Shown: positions 1 through 9,547, counted from the stretch's first letter. The stretch is 64,000 nucleotides of DNA from Bacteroidota bacterium (GCA_009773165.1 WOUZ01000006.1:231484-295483); one strand, 5' to 3'. Notes: generated by a model not told the origin, from the sequence alone. Numbers and translations are program-made.

Positions 1-1319
1 ACTGCCTGCGAAAGCTCCGGAGAATAGCCCATAAGCATAAACATAGGTATAAACACCGGCCCCAGAATTGCCCATTTTGCTGAGGCACTGCCCATAAACA
101 GATTTAAAAATGCGGAGAGGATAACAAACAGTACAATCAAAGGAACAAGTCCGATATTGATGTCATGCAGAAAAGCAGCTCCTTTGATTGCAAATACAAG
201 TCCAAGATGACTCCATTTGAAAAAAGCAACAAACTGTGCTGCAAAAAATACGAGCACCAAAAATGAAGCAAGTGTCTTAAAGCTTTCTGTCATTCCTTTA
301 ATCAGGTCAGCATCATTTTTAAACTTACCTGTGATGCGACCGTATACGAATCCCAGACTTCCTGCCATCAAAAACAAGAGCGTAATAAAACCCTCCAGAA
401 GAGGTGAATGAAGCAAAGAGCCATCAGCACCTCTGAAGAACGCATATTCAGGAATGGTCGTTAAAGCTATAAACAGCACCCAACCTATGAATAAAATCAA
501 AGCCCAAAACAACCCTTTTTTCTCCTTTACCGCAAGAGGCGCCAATGATTCCATTGGCACATGCCCTTCATATGTACCCAAACGGGGTTCAACAATACGG
601 TGAGTTACCCAGGTAACTAACACTGACACCAAAATGGCTGAAACAGCCATAAAGTAATAGTTTGCTGTCGGCAGCACTTTATAATTTTCATCTATAATCA
701 TTGCCGATTCTGTTGATAATCCAGCTAGCAACGGGTCAATTGTGCCAATAAATAAATTCGCACTAAAACCTCCTGATACACCGGCAAATGCAGCTGCCAT
801 ACCAGCCACCGGATTACGACCTACTGCATGAAAAATCACACCGGCCATTGGAATTATCAAAACATACCCCAAATCAGAAGCCGTATTGGATAAAACACCA
901 GCCAAAACAAGCACAAAAGTTAGCATCCTTGAAGGCGCTCTTTGAACCAAAAGACGGACAGCAGCACTTATCAAACCGCTGCTTTCAGCAATTCCAATTC
1001 CCAAAAGAGAAACCATTACTATGCCTAAAGGAGCAAAACCCGTATAGTTTCTGACTGCCTCCAAAAACATCCGATGTATATTTTCTTTGGATAAAAGATT
1101 GACTACCGTAATTTCTTCAAGAGTGGCAGGATGTTTTGCCGACCAGCCCAACATATAGCCAACCCATGATAACACAATTATAAAAACAGCAAAAAAAGCA
1201 AATAAGGTTGCTGGATGAGGTAAAGCATTGCCTCCTTTTTCAATTATCGAAAGAAAAATAGAAAATAAATCTCTTTTTTTCAGATCAGCGTTTGAAGCCG
1301 TTGGTCTGTCCTGTTTCAT
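1..1319 (-). CDS. AbgT-family transporter (partial, runs off left edge)
   Basis: Reading the minus strand from the ATG at 1319 gives an open frame of about 439 codons that leaves the window without a stop; the family is usually about 510 residues, so about 70 C-terminal residues are missing. The protein is hydrophobic, with many predicted membrane spans. It shows AbgT-family signatures: SNTASDLGYVLIIP, then GRNPVAGMAAAFAGVSGGFS, and near the edge SAKWAILGPVFIPMF. Family members export or import p-aminobenzoyl-glutamate and related compounds (including sulfonamides) across the inner membrane, driven by ion gradients; substrate here is unknown. It is divergent from guaA. Family assignment is firm, substrate is not. 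Confidence 0.9.
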   Translation of the reverse strand, partial: MKQDRPTASNADLKKRDLFSIFLSIIEKGGNALPHPATLFAFFAVFIIVLSWVGYMLGWSAKHPATLEEITVVNLLSKENIHRMFLEAVRNYTGFAPLGIVMVSLLGIGIAESSGLISAAVRLLVQRAPSRMLTFVLVLAGVLSNTASDLGYVLIIPMAGVIFHAVGRNPVAGMAAAFAGVSGGFSANLFIGTIDPLLAGLSTESAMIIDENYKVLPTANYYFMAVSAILVSVLVTWVTHRIVEPRLGTYEGHVPMESLAPLAVKEKKGLFWALILFIGWVLFIALTTIPEYAFFRGADGSLLHSPLLEGFITLLFLMAGSLGFVYGRITGKFKNDADLIKGMTESFKTLASFLVLVFFAAQFVAFFKWSHLGLVFAIKGAAFLHDINIGLVPLIVLFVILSAFLNLFMGSASAKWAILGPVFIPMFMLMGYSPELSQA

Positions 1320-1391
1320 AAAATAAGCATTGATTATTAAATAATTTGCAAACATAAGAAAGCCTCCGAATGTTCAATATCTTTTTTTCGT

Positions 1392-1400
1392 TACTTTGCA
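1392..1400 (+). promoter_or_regulatory. -7 promoter element for guaA
   Basis: TACTTTGCA is close to the Bacteroidota sigma-ABfr -7 consensus TAnnTTTG (one T shorter) and lies 22 bases before the guaA ATG. No strong -33 TTTG element is obvious. Confidence 0.5.
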
Positions 1401-1421
1401 GCATTCAACCTGAAAAAGTAT

Positions 1422-2954
1422 ATGACGCAAGAAACAATTCTGATTCTGGATTTCGGATCACAATATACACAACTGATAGCCAGACGTGTACGCGAATTGA
1501 ACGTATATTGTGAGATACATCCTTACAATCATATTCCAACGAATGTGCCATCCATTAAAGGTGTAATTCTCTCCGGAAGTCCGTTTTCAGTACGTGATGG
1601 GATTCTTGGTTCACCCGATCTCAGCCCTTTCCGGGGTAAAATCCCTGTACTTGGTGTTTGTTACGGAGCGCAACTTCTTGCCTGGGAAAATGGAGGCAAT
1701 GTTGAGCCATCAGCTATACGTGAATATGGTCGTGCCAACTTGCAGTTTATCGATGAAACCTGCCCTCTTGTTCAAACAATGACGCATGGTTCACAGGTTT
1801 GGATGTCGCATGGTGATACCATTTTGTCACTACCTGAAAATTTTAAAATCATTGCAAGCACCTCCGATGTTGCTGTGGGAGGATTTCACATTGAAGGTGA
1901 AGATACCTTTGGAATACAGTTCCATCCCGAGGTTTATCACTCAACAGAAGGTTTAAAACTGCTTCAAAATTTCGTTGTTGGCATCTGCGGTTGCCATCAG
2001 GATTGGACACCAGATTCATTTATCGAAACCTCGATTGCCTCCTTAAAGCAACAATTGGGAAACGATAAAGTTGTTCTTGGTTTGAGTGGAGGTGTTGATT
2101 CTTCAGTGGCTGCAATGCTTCTTCATAAAGCCATTGGCAAAAATTTATATTGCATTTTTGTTGATAACGGACTCTTGAGAAAAAATGAATTTGAGAAAGT
2201 GATACACTCCTATCTCGATCTTGGTTTAAATGTTAAAGGTGTGGATGCTAAAGACAGCTTCCTCTCAGCATTGGCAGGAATATCTGAGCCTGAGCAAAAA
2301 AGGAAGATCATTGGTGGAACTTTCATCGAAGTTTTTGATGAAGAAGCACATCACATCGAAGATGTTCAGTGGCTTGCACAAGGGACTATTTATCCGGATG
2401 TTATTGAATCTGTTTCTGTTAAAGGCCCGTCAGCGACAATCAAATCACATCATAATGTAGGTGGCTTGCCTGATTACATGAAACTGAAAATTGTTGAGCC
2501 TCTCAACACACTCTTTAAAGACGAAGTAAGGATAATTGGCAGGCAGCTTGGACTTCCTTCATTCATTATCGACCGCCATCCATTTCCGGGACCGGGGTTG
2601 GGAATTCGTATCCTTGGTGATATTACTGCTGTAAAAGTCAGAATACTCCAGGATGTTGACGATATTTTCATTGAAGGACTTCATCAGCATGGCCTTTACG
2701 ACAAAGTTTGGCAGGCAGCTGCAATATTACTACCTGTTCAATCTGTGGGAGTTATGGGTGATGAAAGAACTTATGAAAATGTTGTAGCACTCAGAGCTGT
2801 TGGCTCAACAGATGGTATGACAGCCGATTGGTCGCATTTGCCTTATGAATTTCTGGCCAAAATTTCTAACGAGATAATCAACAAAGTAAAAGGTGTTAAC
2901 AGAGTAGTTTACGATATCAGCTCCAAGCCACCTGCTACGATTGAATGGGAATAA
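1422..2954 (+). CDS. guaA: GMP synthase (glutamine-hydrolysing)
   Basis: Converts XMP to GMP using ATP and ammonia released from glutamine, the last step of guanine nucleotide synthesis (cytosolic). Residues 1-190 are a class I glutamine amidotransferase with the catalytic triad visible: Cys80 in GVCYGAQLL and His168/Glu170 in FHPEV. Next comes the ATP pyrophosphatase domain with the P-loop SGGVDSS (about 222-228). The C-terminal dimerisation domain ends in [13 protein letters not shown], the usual GuaA tail. Length 510 is normal. The next gene starts within about 10 bases of the stop, so the two are probably co-transcribed. Confidence 0.98.
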   Translation: MTQETILILDFGSQYTQLIARRVRELNVYCEIHPYNHIPTNVPSIKGVILSGSPFSVRDGILGSPDLSPFRGKIPVLGVCYGAQLLAWENGGNVEPSAIREYGRANLQFIDETCPLVQTMTHGSQVWMSHGDTILSLPENFKIIASTSDVAVGGFHIEGEDTFGIQFHPEVYHSTEGLKLLQNFVVGICGCHQDWTPDSFIETSIASLKQQLGNDKVVLGLSGGVDSSVAAMLLHKAIGKNLYCIFVDNGLLRKNEFEKVIHSYLDLGLNVKGVDAKDSFLSALAGISEPEQKRKIIGGTFIEVFDEEAHHIEDVQWLAQGTIYPDVIESVSVKGPSATIKSHHNVGGLPDYMKLKIVEPLNTLFKDEVRIIGRQLGLPSFIIDRHPFPGPGLGIRILGDITAVKVRILQDVDDIFIEGLHQHGLYDKVWQAAAILLPVQSVGVMGDERTYENVVALRAVGSTDGMTADWSHLPYEFLAKISNEIINKVKGVNRVVYDISSKPPATIEWE

Positions 2955-2965
2955 AAATTGAGATT

Positions 2966-5590
2966 ATGAGCAACTCCGGAACCATCATGCTACAGTTTGC
3001 TTCCTATACAAAAAGGATGGCAATATTGTTTGTCTTATTATTCTTGAGCGTTCTTTCTTTTGCACAAGCTCCCGTAACGATTTCCCAAACTATTGAGCAA
3101 TATAACGGAAAATCATACTATCTCCATCGTGTAGAGTCGCAGCAAACACTTTACAGCATTGCTAAAGCTTATGGCATTCCATCTGAGGCACTGTTGCTGG
3201 AAAATAGCGAAGCCCGGAGCGGAATAAGGGTTCATCAGGTGTTGAGGGTTCCCGTTGCACGCACCAATACCGGACAAAATCCACCTGCGATGGTAAAACC
3301 TGATCCGGTAAAAGCTGATGAGGAGTATGATTTTGTGTATCATGTCGCAGGAAAAAGCGAGACGTTCAGATACCTTTCCGAGGTTTATTTAATCAACGAA
3401 CGACTTATCCGTAATGCTAACCCCAGCATCTCCGAACCTTTCAATGAAGGTGATTATGTTTTGGTGCCTATTACTAAAAAAGATAAACAACCTCCTGTAA
3501 CTGACACACGTTTTAAACGCAGCGGCTATGATCCTTACCTTCAGCCACCTCCAAAAAGCCCTGTAAACCCTCCGAGAAAAGAATTGGTTTCGACCACAAA
3601 AATTGAAACCGTTTCACCCTTCGATTCTCCTATTAATGCTGAAGCACCATCAAAGAAAACGATTATCGATGACGAACAGCCTGTTAGTCCGGGAGAAGTG
3701 GCAGAAGTGGCACAAAAAAACATTCATATTGTTAAACCAAAGGAGACACTGTTCAACATTGCAAATTATTATCAGCTGACGCAGGCTGAACTTAAGGCTG
3801 CAAATCCTGGCATTCAGGATAATCTTAAAGTAGGTCAGGTTCTTAAACTTCCCGAAAAAAAACAGTCGAATGCAAATGATGAAGCAAAGATCACTTCTGA
3901 AGTTGACACAACTGTAATCCACAAAGTGGCGAAAGGAGAAACACTATATAAAATATCGAGGCTTTACGGAGTGGGACTGGAAGAGCTCAAAAGCTTGAAT
4001 CCGGGCTTAACTCAATCACTTTCTGTGGGTCAAAAGATTTTGATTCCTAAAAAAAAAATAGTTGATTCGTTTCTAATTCATAAAGTTGAAAATCGTCAAA
4101 AAGCCAGAAATCTTGCCAAAGACTATGGCATCACCAAAGAGGATTTGATGGCCTATAATCCTTCGTTAGGAGAAGAAGTATTTACCAATCAGAAAGTTAG
4201 AATTCCTTTACAAAAAACAACCGGAACCCAGCCAGTATGGCCGGATCAGAAACCTGTACAAAAAGAAAAAGAATCAGCGCCAGCCCTTTTGGATGAAGGC
4301 GAAACATCTACCTCTATTACAAATAACTGCATTGCTGATACTCCTGACCCAAACAAAACTTTCAAGGTGGCATTGATGCTACCTCTGTATCTGGAAAAAG
4401 TACCTGTAATAAAGTCTCAAACCGGAAATGATGAAAACAGGTTACTTCCTTTACGTTTTCTTCCTTTCTATAAAGGATTTATGTTAGCGGCCGATTCATT
4501 GGCAAAGAGTGTTGGTCTTCGGGCAGAAATAAAGGTATATGATATTGATCAGTCTGTAACAAAGCTGGATGCTATTATCGACGATCCATGGCTCATGAAA
4601 GCAGATCTCATCGTCGGTCCCTTTTTCAGCCAGCCATTTAATAAAATGGCCGATTTCGCTTTGAATCACGGCATCATGATTGTCAATCCAATGTCGCAAA
4701 GGCGCGAAATTATCGAGCAAAATCCCTTCGTAATTAAAGTTAAACCCGACCCGACTGAGCAATTTGAACAAGTAGCTGCTCTCATAGAAAACAGGTATGC
4801 GGATGCTAAGGTATTCATTTATAGTTCTCATGCATATAAAAACTCGAAAGAGGTTCAGGTTCTTAAAGAAGTGTTGCAGCAAAAACTTCCCGCTGAAGTG
4901 AAAATCTCAAATGCTGATTTATCACGTCGCCTTCGTATGAATAGTGATCTTTCTCTCAGTTCCAATGTCGAAGGAAAATGGATCGATATTAGTCAGTTAC
5001 AAATGAATGAATCTGATGAAACTACCTTCAACAATGAAATTACGCTGCTTTCCTACCAACAGGATAGCCTTCGTAGTTTTAAAAGAAACGCTTCTATTGC
5101 CCGCGACAATATTGTGATTGCCTATGGAGAAGATCGGGTTTTTGCAATGGAGTTTCTAAATAAACTAAATCAACTTACAGAAAATCTTCCTGTCAAACTT
5201 ATTTGCCTACCCTCCTGGGCTGACTTTGATAACTTATTTAACGAGAGTCTTTTGCGTTTAGATGCTCACTTTCTTAATGATGGTTATATTGGCTATGATG
5301 CGATGAATACCACTGCATTTATTCAGCATTACCGCACAACTTACAATACAGATCCCGACCAATATTCTTTCGAAGGATTTGATATTGCCTGGTATTTTCT
5401 CAAATTTCTGAAGCAATATGGAAACAGCTCCATCGATTGCCTCGAAAAATATCCAATGAAACTCTTGCAAACACATTACCATTTTAAACGCCCCAATCCC
5501 GAAAGTGGTTTGGAAAACATTTATTGGGATATTTATAAGTTTGAAAACTATTCAACCATCCCCATACGAAACGCTTTCTTTTATCCATGA
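2966..5590 (+). CDS. LysM-repeat protein with periplasmic-binding-protein fold
   Basis: A secreted, probably periplasmic, protein. After a signal peptide ending SVLSFAQA come five LysM-like repeats. Two near the N-terminus are divergent (around ESQQTLYSIAKAYGI and SETFRYLSEVY). Three are clear: PKETLFNIANYY, KGETLYKISRLYGV and a degenerate ENRQKARNLAKDYGI. LysM binds peptidoglycan. From about residue 450 (KVALMLPLYLE) the protein looks like a type 1 periplasmic-binding (Leu/Ile/Val-receptor-like) domain, including DLIVGPFFS and GIMIVNPMSQ. Such proteins occur in Bacteroidota as presumed envelope proteins; ligand unknown. The start is uncertain: ATGs at 2945 (overlapping guaA), 2966, 2987 and 3017 are in frame, and any of the last three gives a signal peptide. 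The stop overlaps the next gene by 4 bases. Confidence 0.85.
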   Translation: MSNSGTIMLQFASYTKRMAILFVLLFLSVLSFAQAPVTISQTIEQYNGKSYYLHRVESQQTLYSIAKAYGIPSEALLLENSEARSGIRVHQVLRVPVARTNTGQNPPAMVKPDPVKADEEYDFVYHVAGKSETFRYLSEVYLINERLIRNANPSISEPFNEGDYVLVPITKKDKQPPVTDTRFKRSGYDPYLQPPPKSPVNPPRKELVSTTKIETVSPFDSPINAEAPSKKTIIDDEQPVSPGEVAEVAQKNIHIVKPKETLFNIANYYQLTQAELKAANPGIQDNLKVGQVLKLPEKKQSNANDEAKITSEVDTTVIHKVAKGETLYKISRLYGVGLEELKSLNPGLTQSLSVGQKILIPKKKIVDSFLIHKVENRQKARNLAKDYGITKEDLMAYNPSLGEEVFTNQKVRIPLQKTTGTQPVWPDQKPVQKEKESAPALLDEGETSTSITNNCIADTPDPNKTFKVALMLPLYLEKVPVIKSQTGNDENRLLPLRFLPFYKGFMLAADSLAKSVGLRAEIKVYDIDQSVTKLDAIIDDPWLMKADLIVGPFFSQPFNKMADFALNHGIMIVNPMSQRREIIEQNPFVIKVKPDPTEQFEQVAALIENRYADAKVFIYSSHAYKNSKEVQVLKEVLQQKLPAEVKISNADLSRRLRMNSDLSLSSNVEGKWIDISQLQMNESDETTFNNEITLLSYQQDSLRSFKRNASIARDNIVIAYGEDRVFAMEFLNKLNQLTENLPVKLICLPSWADFDNLFNESLLRLDAHFLNDGYIGYDAMNTTAFIQHYRTTYNTDPDQYSFEGFDIAWYFLKFLKQYGNSSIDCLEKYPMKLLQTHYHFKRPNPESGLENIYWDIYKFENYSTIPIRNAFFYP

Positions 5591-6279
5591 AAATTCGTAA
5601 TTTCCGAAGATCATCAGCATTCAAAATACTGATATTAATTGTATCACTTTTTTTTATTGTATCAGGATGTAACTCTAACGAGCAAAAAACATACGATGAA
5701 AAAGGTGTGCTGACATCCATTTTACGCTATAATAACGACAAGATTTTAGATGGGACTTCAGTTTGGTTTTACGACTCCGGTGTCAAACAAATGGAAGCTA
5801 CATACCAAAATGGAGAACTCCATGGCCCTCAAATCAGGTATTACGAAAATGGAATAAAACAAGAAGTTACCTTTTACAAAAACAACCTTACTGACAGTAT
5901 ATCATCACATTATGGTATCAATGGCGATTTACTTCTGATCGAAACATATCGAAAAGACACGTTAAATGGTGTTTATCAACGCTATTACGAAAATGGTAAA
6001 GTTGCCATTGATGGGCTGTATGAAAATGGTTTGATGCAGGGAAACTGGCTATTTTACGACCAATCAGGCTTCGTTATTGGCAAGGCTACTTTTACTCAGG
6101 GTTCTGGCATTCAAAAAGCCTGGCACCCGAATGGCAAGCTACAAAGAGTCATTCATTATGAAAAAAATCTTAAGCATGGAAAGGAAGAGTTCTACTCCAT
6201 CGATGGAAATCTTGAGAAAATCATTTATTATGATAATGGCACTATCATACCGGAACCATTTGAACCAAAAGTTAACTAA
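5587..6279 (+). CDS. MORN-repeat (YwqK-like) lipoprotein
   Basis: A 230-residue lipoprotein: basic N-terminus, hydrophobic helix and lipobox VSGC with Cys28. The rest is a run of MORN_2-type units of the YYENG(I/K) type, for example RYYENGIKQEV, RYYENGKVAIDG, YENGLMQGNW and WHPNGKLQRV. In Bacteroidota these repeats are annotated as toxin-antitoxin YwqK-family antitoxin-like proteins, but there is no toxin partner here, so that label should not be taken as function. The ATG overlaps the upstream TGA, so it is translationally coupled to the LysM protein, which suggests an envelope role for both. Confidence 0.85.
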   Translation: MKIRNFRRSSAFKILILIVSLFFIVSGCNSNEQKTYDEKGVLTSILRYNNDKILDGTSVWFYDSGVKQMEATYQNGELHGPQIRYYENGIKQEVTFYKNNLTDSISSHYGINGDLLLIETYRKDTLNGVYQRYYENGKVAIDGLYENGLMQGNWLFYDQSGFVIGKATFTQGSGIQKAWHPNGKLQRVIHYEKNLKHGKEEFYSIDGNLEKIIYYDNGTIIPEPFEPKVN

Positions 6280-6292
6280 TTCCAGGTTTGTT

Positions 6293-6342
6293 AAAACCTG
6301 AAGTGTTCATATTTAACAAAGACTAAAAACTTTAGGTTTTTT
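6293..6342 (+). terminator. Probable intrinsic terminator after the MORN lipoprotein
   Basis: AAAACCTGAAGT (6293-6304) can pair with ACTTTAGGTTTT (6329-6340) over a 24-base loop, with one G-U pair, and is followed by a short T run. It would end the guaA-LysM-MORN unit. Confidence 0.45.
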
Positions 6343-6375
6343 CAATGTTAGAGCAGATAATTTATCCACAAACTT

Positions 6376-6383
6376 TACATTTG
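6376..6383 (+). promoter_or_regulatory. -7 promoter element (TACATTTG)
   Basis: Exact TAnnTTTG match 18 bases before the ATG of the DUF1648 gene. Confidence 0.55.
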
Positions 6384-6400
6384 TGTCATATTTATGAAAG

Positions 6401-6901
6401 ATGTCGAAAAGAATAAAAATTGTTACATCATTAAAACCAACTGATTATGCAGTTGAAGGTTTCGGCTGGGTTCTTCTTTTCCTTACTTTTGTACTGGCTA
6501 TATATGGGTATGTAGTATTACCTGAAACTGTTCCTACACATTTCAATTTCAAAGGCCAACCCGACGCCTATGGTAGTAAAATCTCAGTCCTTTTTGTTCC
6601 AATAATATCCTTAATTCTGACAGCTGGAATGACCTGGCTGAATCGCTATCCGGAGATTTTTAATTATCCTGTAAAAATCACCGAAGAAAATGCAGATAAG
6701 CAATACAAGAATGCCCAAACGGCTATAAGATGGCTAAAAGCGGCTATTAATGTGATCTTTTTGCTTATTACGTGGGCAATATTTGTTTCAGCAAACTCAT
6801 CCGTTTCAACACAACTTGCATGGTTATTACCATTCATCGTTTTTTTGCCTTTATTTGTGATGTTCTTCTTCATAAGAAATGCTGTTAAAAGCAACAAGTG
6901 A
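6401..6901 (+). CDS. DUF1648 domain membrane protein
   Basis: A 166-residue integral membrane protein with about four hydrophobic spans (roughly residues 22-42, 66-82, 112-130, 138-158). The segment LPETVPTHFNFKGQPDAYGSK matches the DUF1648 signature (P-x2-hP-x-H-aa-x-G-x-PD-aa-G) found in SdpI-type immunity proteins and many uncharacterised membrane proteins. Function is unknown; it is smaller than SdpI and has no Sdp toxin genes beside it. It stands alone between a terminator and an intergenic region. Confidence 0.85.
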   Translation: MSKRIKIVTSLKPTDYAVEGFGWVLLFLTFVLAIYGYVVLPETVPTHFNFKGQPDAYGSKISVLFVPIISLILTAGMTWLNRYPEIFNYPVKITEENADKQYKNAQTAIRWLKAAINVIFLLITWAIFVSANSSVSTQLAWLLPFIVFLPLFVMFFFIRNAVKSNK

Positions 6902-6954
6902 TTGGATTAGAAATTCCTGGAAGTGAACAACCATTGATCATAAAACCTTTTCCA

Positions 6955-6979
6955 AAAAAAAGCCACCCGGGAGGGTGGC
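6955..6979 (-). terminator. Orphan minus-strand intrinsic terminator
   Basis: GCCACCC (6962-6968) and GGGTGGC (6973-6979) form a perfect 7-bp GC-rich stem. The T run follows only on the minus strand (A run at about 6954-6961 on the plus strand). No minus-strand gene lies upstream of it in this orientation, so it may end a small RNA, or be a poor terminator for the plus-strand gene ending at 6901. Confidence 0.5.
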
Positions 6980-7329
6980 CCAATTATGAAAAACAAACAA
7001 AACAAGTCTCTTTTGATTTTACATTTAACAAACAATATGCCAAAATACTAATTTATTATAAATCAATATTTTATACAAAAACCCTGTTCTTAACAACCTC
7101 CAATATTTGGAAATATTTTTTCAGTTTTGGAATGAGTACACAATCCCGAAGTTACACATATTACAATCTATTATAAATCAACACTTTAAAAAATATCAAA
7201 CAATTGATTTATTCCAAAACCTTTGTTGATTTGTTTTCCTAAATTGAGAACGATATGTTTTACATTGAACGCTCAACAATTCGAAAAAGCAAAATGAGTA
7301 CTTAGCTATTCAGCTTCGGCGAATTTACC
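6980..7329. other. AT-rich intergenic region, no gene seen
   Basis: About 350 bases of strongly AT-rich DNA. A possible 92-codon frame that begins at 6898 is not credible: it overlaps the previous stop, runs through the hairpin and is simple AT-rich translation. A short direct repeat, TATTATAAATCAA or nearly so, occurs near 7055 and near 7170. Confidence 0.5.
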
Positions 7330-7337
7330 TACTTTTG
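7330..7337 (+). promoter_or_regulatory. -7 promoter element (TACTTTTG)
   Basis: Exact TAnnTTTG match ending 12 bases before the ATG at 7350. It overlaps a TTG at 7335 that would otherwise look like the start, which argues for the ATG. Confidence 0.7.
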
Positions 7338-7349
7338 CAAAAAAAAGTT

Positions 7350-9122
7350 ATGCGTAACCGATTTGTTATATTCTCACTTCTCCTTTTTCTTATTCTATCA
7401 CCTGCCTTAAATGCACAAAACAGCATTCAAAAGGTTAAAAATAACCTATACTTTTTGGCCTCACCTGAGCTTCAAGGACGATATCCCGGAACAAAGTCAG
7501 ATAGCGCTTCTGTCAGTTTTATTCAAAAATATTTAGGTGAACTTGGGCTACAACTTCCATATAATAATGGTTTACAAGAGTTTAAAGTAACGACTTCTGT
7601 TGAAGCATCTGAAAATAATTCGTTGTCAGTAAATGAAAAAAGTGCTGTTTATGACAAAGATTATAGTTTGTATTCGTTTAGTAGTAATGTAATTCTGGAA
7701 GGTGATTTGGTTTTTGCAGGATTTGGGATTGTCTTTGAATCGGATTCAATAAAATGGAATGATTATAAAAATCTGGATGTAAAAGATAAATGGGTTCTTC
7801 TTATGAAAGGTGACCCCGAACCACAAAATAATAACAGTGTTCTAATTCCATTTTCGGACGCGAGAACCAAAGTTATGTTTGCAAAGGACAGAGGAGCCAA
7901 AGGCGTTATTTTTACAGGAGGTGTTCAAAATAACAAAACAGATGATCTTGTTCCGCTATTATTTGAACGAGCAGTTGTAAGTGCCGGCATTCCGGTCATT
8001 GATATTAAACGCAGTTGGCTTGACGCCAATATTCTTCTATCAAATCAGCCTGTTGACAGTCTTGAGTCTTTTTTAATGCGAAAAGTAAGTCCTGCTGATC
8101 TCAAGCTTAACTTAAGAATTAAAGCACAGACTGAACTCATACGCAATGAGGTTACCACCTTTAATGTGATTGGCATCCTGCCGGGCAACGACCCGATCCT
8201 CAAAGATGAATATATTGTAATAGGTGCACATTACGATCATCTAGGTATGGGCGGCGAAGGCTCAGGATCACGTACCCCTGACACACTCGCTCCTCATGTT
8301 GGTGCTGATGATAATACTTCCGGTGTTACATCTGTTATGGAGATAGCTGCAAGGTTCGCAAAAAGCGGCATTAAACATCGACGCTCTATTGCATTTGTGC
8401 TTTTTGGAGCTGAAGAAATGGGATTGTTGGGATCAAGGTATTTTGTTAAACACATGCCTTTTGAACCAAAGTCAATCAATGCAATGATTAATCTGGACAT
8501 GGTTGGGCGACTTAACGAAGCGAAATCAGTAGTAATCGGAGGCACAGGTACATCAGCAGAAACAGAAGGCATCTTAAAGGAGTTATCTGTAAAAACTAAA
8601 CTTCAGCTTTCATTTTCTCCTGAGGGTTTTGGAGCATCGGATCATGCTTCGTTTTATGCCGAAAATGTTCCTGTTCTATTTTTCTCAACCGGAGCTCATG
8701 CCGATTATCATACACCTGCTGATACCCCTGACAAAATCAACTACGAAGGTATGATGGAAGTGATTGATTTTGTCGAAATTGTTACAAATGAATTCTCAAA
8801 CAAACCTGAAAAACTTACGTTCACTGAAGCCGGGCCGAAAGAACGGACCACAGGCCGACGTGGTTTTAAAGTCACCTTAGGTATCATGCCTGATTTTACC
8901 AGCACAAGTACTGATGGTTTAGGTGTTGGTGGAGTAACTAAAGGTGGACCTGCTGAACGTGCCGGCATGAAAAAAGGCGATAAAATAACAGGTATCAATG
9001 GTATGTCAGTAGGAACCATTTATGATTATATGAACCGTCTTAAACAACTTAAGCCCGGCCAACGTGTAAATGTTGATGTGCTAAGAAATGATGAAAACTT
9101 AGTATTAATTGTTGATCTATAA
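7350..9122 (+). CDS. Secreted M28 zinc peptidase with PA and PDZ domains
   Basis: An exported co-catalytic zinc aminopeptidase. Signal peptide residues 1-22, ending LNAQ. A protease-associated insert lies before the catalytic core. The core shows all five M28 metal-ligand motifs: VIGAHYDHLG (His about 294), HVGADDNTSG, FGAEEMGLLG, NLDMVGR and DYHTPADTPDK. The last about 85 residues form a PDZ domain (GVGGVTKGGPAERAGMKKGDKI), a combination seen in many Bacteroidota enzymes and probably used for peptide or substrate positioning. The start is set at ATG 7350 rather than TTG 7335 because the TTG lies inside the -7 element. The GtrA-like gene follows 11 bases after the stop. Confidence 0.93.
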   Translation: MRNRFVIFSLLLFLILSPALNAQNSIQKVKNNLYFLASPELQGRYPGTKSDSASVSFIQKYLGELGLQLPYNNGLQEFKVTTSVEASENNSLSVNEKSAVYDKDYSLYSFSSNVILEGDLVFAGFGIVFESDSIKWNDYKNLDVKDKWVLLMKGDPEPQNNNSVLIPFSDARTKVMFAKDRGAKGVIFTGGVQNNKTDDLVPLLFERAVVSAGIPVIDIKRSWLDANILLSNQPVDSLESFLMRKVSPADLKLNLRIKAQTELIRNEVTTFNVIGILPGNDPILKDEYIVIGAHYDHLGMGGEGSGSRTPDTLAPHVGADDNTSGVTSVMEIAARFAKSGIKHRRSIAFVLFGAEEMGLLGSRYFVKHMPFEPKSINAMINLDMVGRLNEAKSVVIGGTGTSAETEGILKELSVKTKLQLSFSPEGFGASDHASFYAENVPVLFFSTGAHADYHTPADTPDKINYEGMMEVIDFVEIVTNEFSNKPEKLTFTEAGPKERTTGRRGFKVTLGIMPDFTSTSTDGLGVGGVTKGGPAERAGMKKGDKITGINGMSVGTIYDYMNRLKQLKPGQRVNVDVLRNDENLVLIVDL

Positions 9123-9133
9123 ACAATTACATT

Positions 9134-9547
9134 TTGAATTTACTTTATCTTCAACAAGCTTTCACCATTCTTCTCTCCAAGTTTATTAAGTTTGGATTAG
9201 TTGGATTCTCTGGTGTCTTTGTTGATTTCAGCGTCACCTGGCTTCTCAAAGAAAGATTCAAAGTGCAGCAATATGTAAGTAATGCTGCCGGTTTTATGAC
9301 TGCTGCCTCAACAAATTATGTTTTGAATCGCATATGGACTTTTCAAAGCACAAACCCTAACGTGGCTTTTGAATATGGTGAGTTTATCCTGATTTCCATA
9401 ATTGGTTTAGCCATTAATACAACGATATTATGGTTACTGGTAAGCAGGTTAAAGCTGAATTTTTACGTGAGTAAAATTATAGCAATTGGCATTGTTACAT
9501 TATGGAATTTTGCTGCCAATCTCGCGTTTACATTCAACGGTGTATAG
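9134..9547 (+). CDS. GtrA-family membrane protein
   Basis: A 137-residue protein with four membrane helices. FIKFGLVGFSGVFVDFSVTWLL, followed by NYVLNRIWTFQ and a terminal NFAANLAFTF, are typical of the GtrA/DPMS family, whose members are thought to move polyprenol-linked sugars or assist glycosyltransferases at the inner membrane. No ATG is in frame near the N-terminus, so translation probably begins at the TTG at 9134, 11 bases after the M28 gene, suggesting an operon. No glycosyltransferase gene is adjacent. Its stop abuts the lepA stop with no bases between. Confidence 0.85.
   Translation: MNLLYLQQAFTILLSKFIKFGLVGFSGVFVDFSVTWLLKERFKVQQYVSNAAGFMTAASTNYVLNRIWTFQSTNPNVAFEYGEFILISIIGLAINTTILWLLVSRLKLNFYVSKIIAIGIVTLWNFAANLAFTFNGV

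Noticed and set aside
788..1054. Plus-strand frame inside the AbgT gene
   Set aside because: It lies opposite a strongly conserved membrane transporter frame and has no family features.
5587..6279. YwqK antitoxin role for the MORN lipoprotein
   Set aside because: The name comes from family annotation; no toxin gene is adjacent and the protein is a lipoprotein.
6401..6901. SdpI immunity protein
   Set aside because: Only the DUF1648 part is present and there are no sdpABC-like genes nearby.
6898..7176. 92-codon frame after the DUF1648 gene
   Set aside because: It overlaps the previous stop, starts with GTG, reads through a GC-rich hairpin and gives AT-driven low-quality protein.
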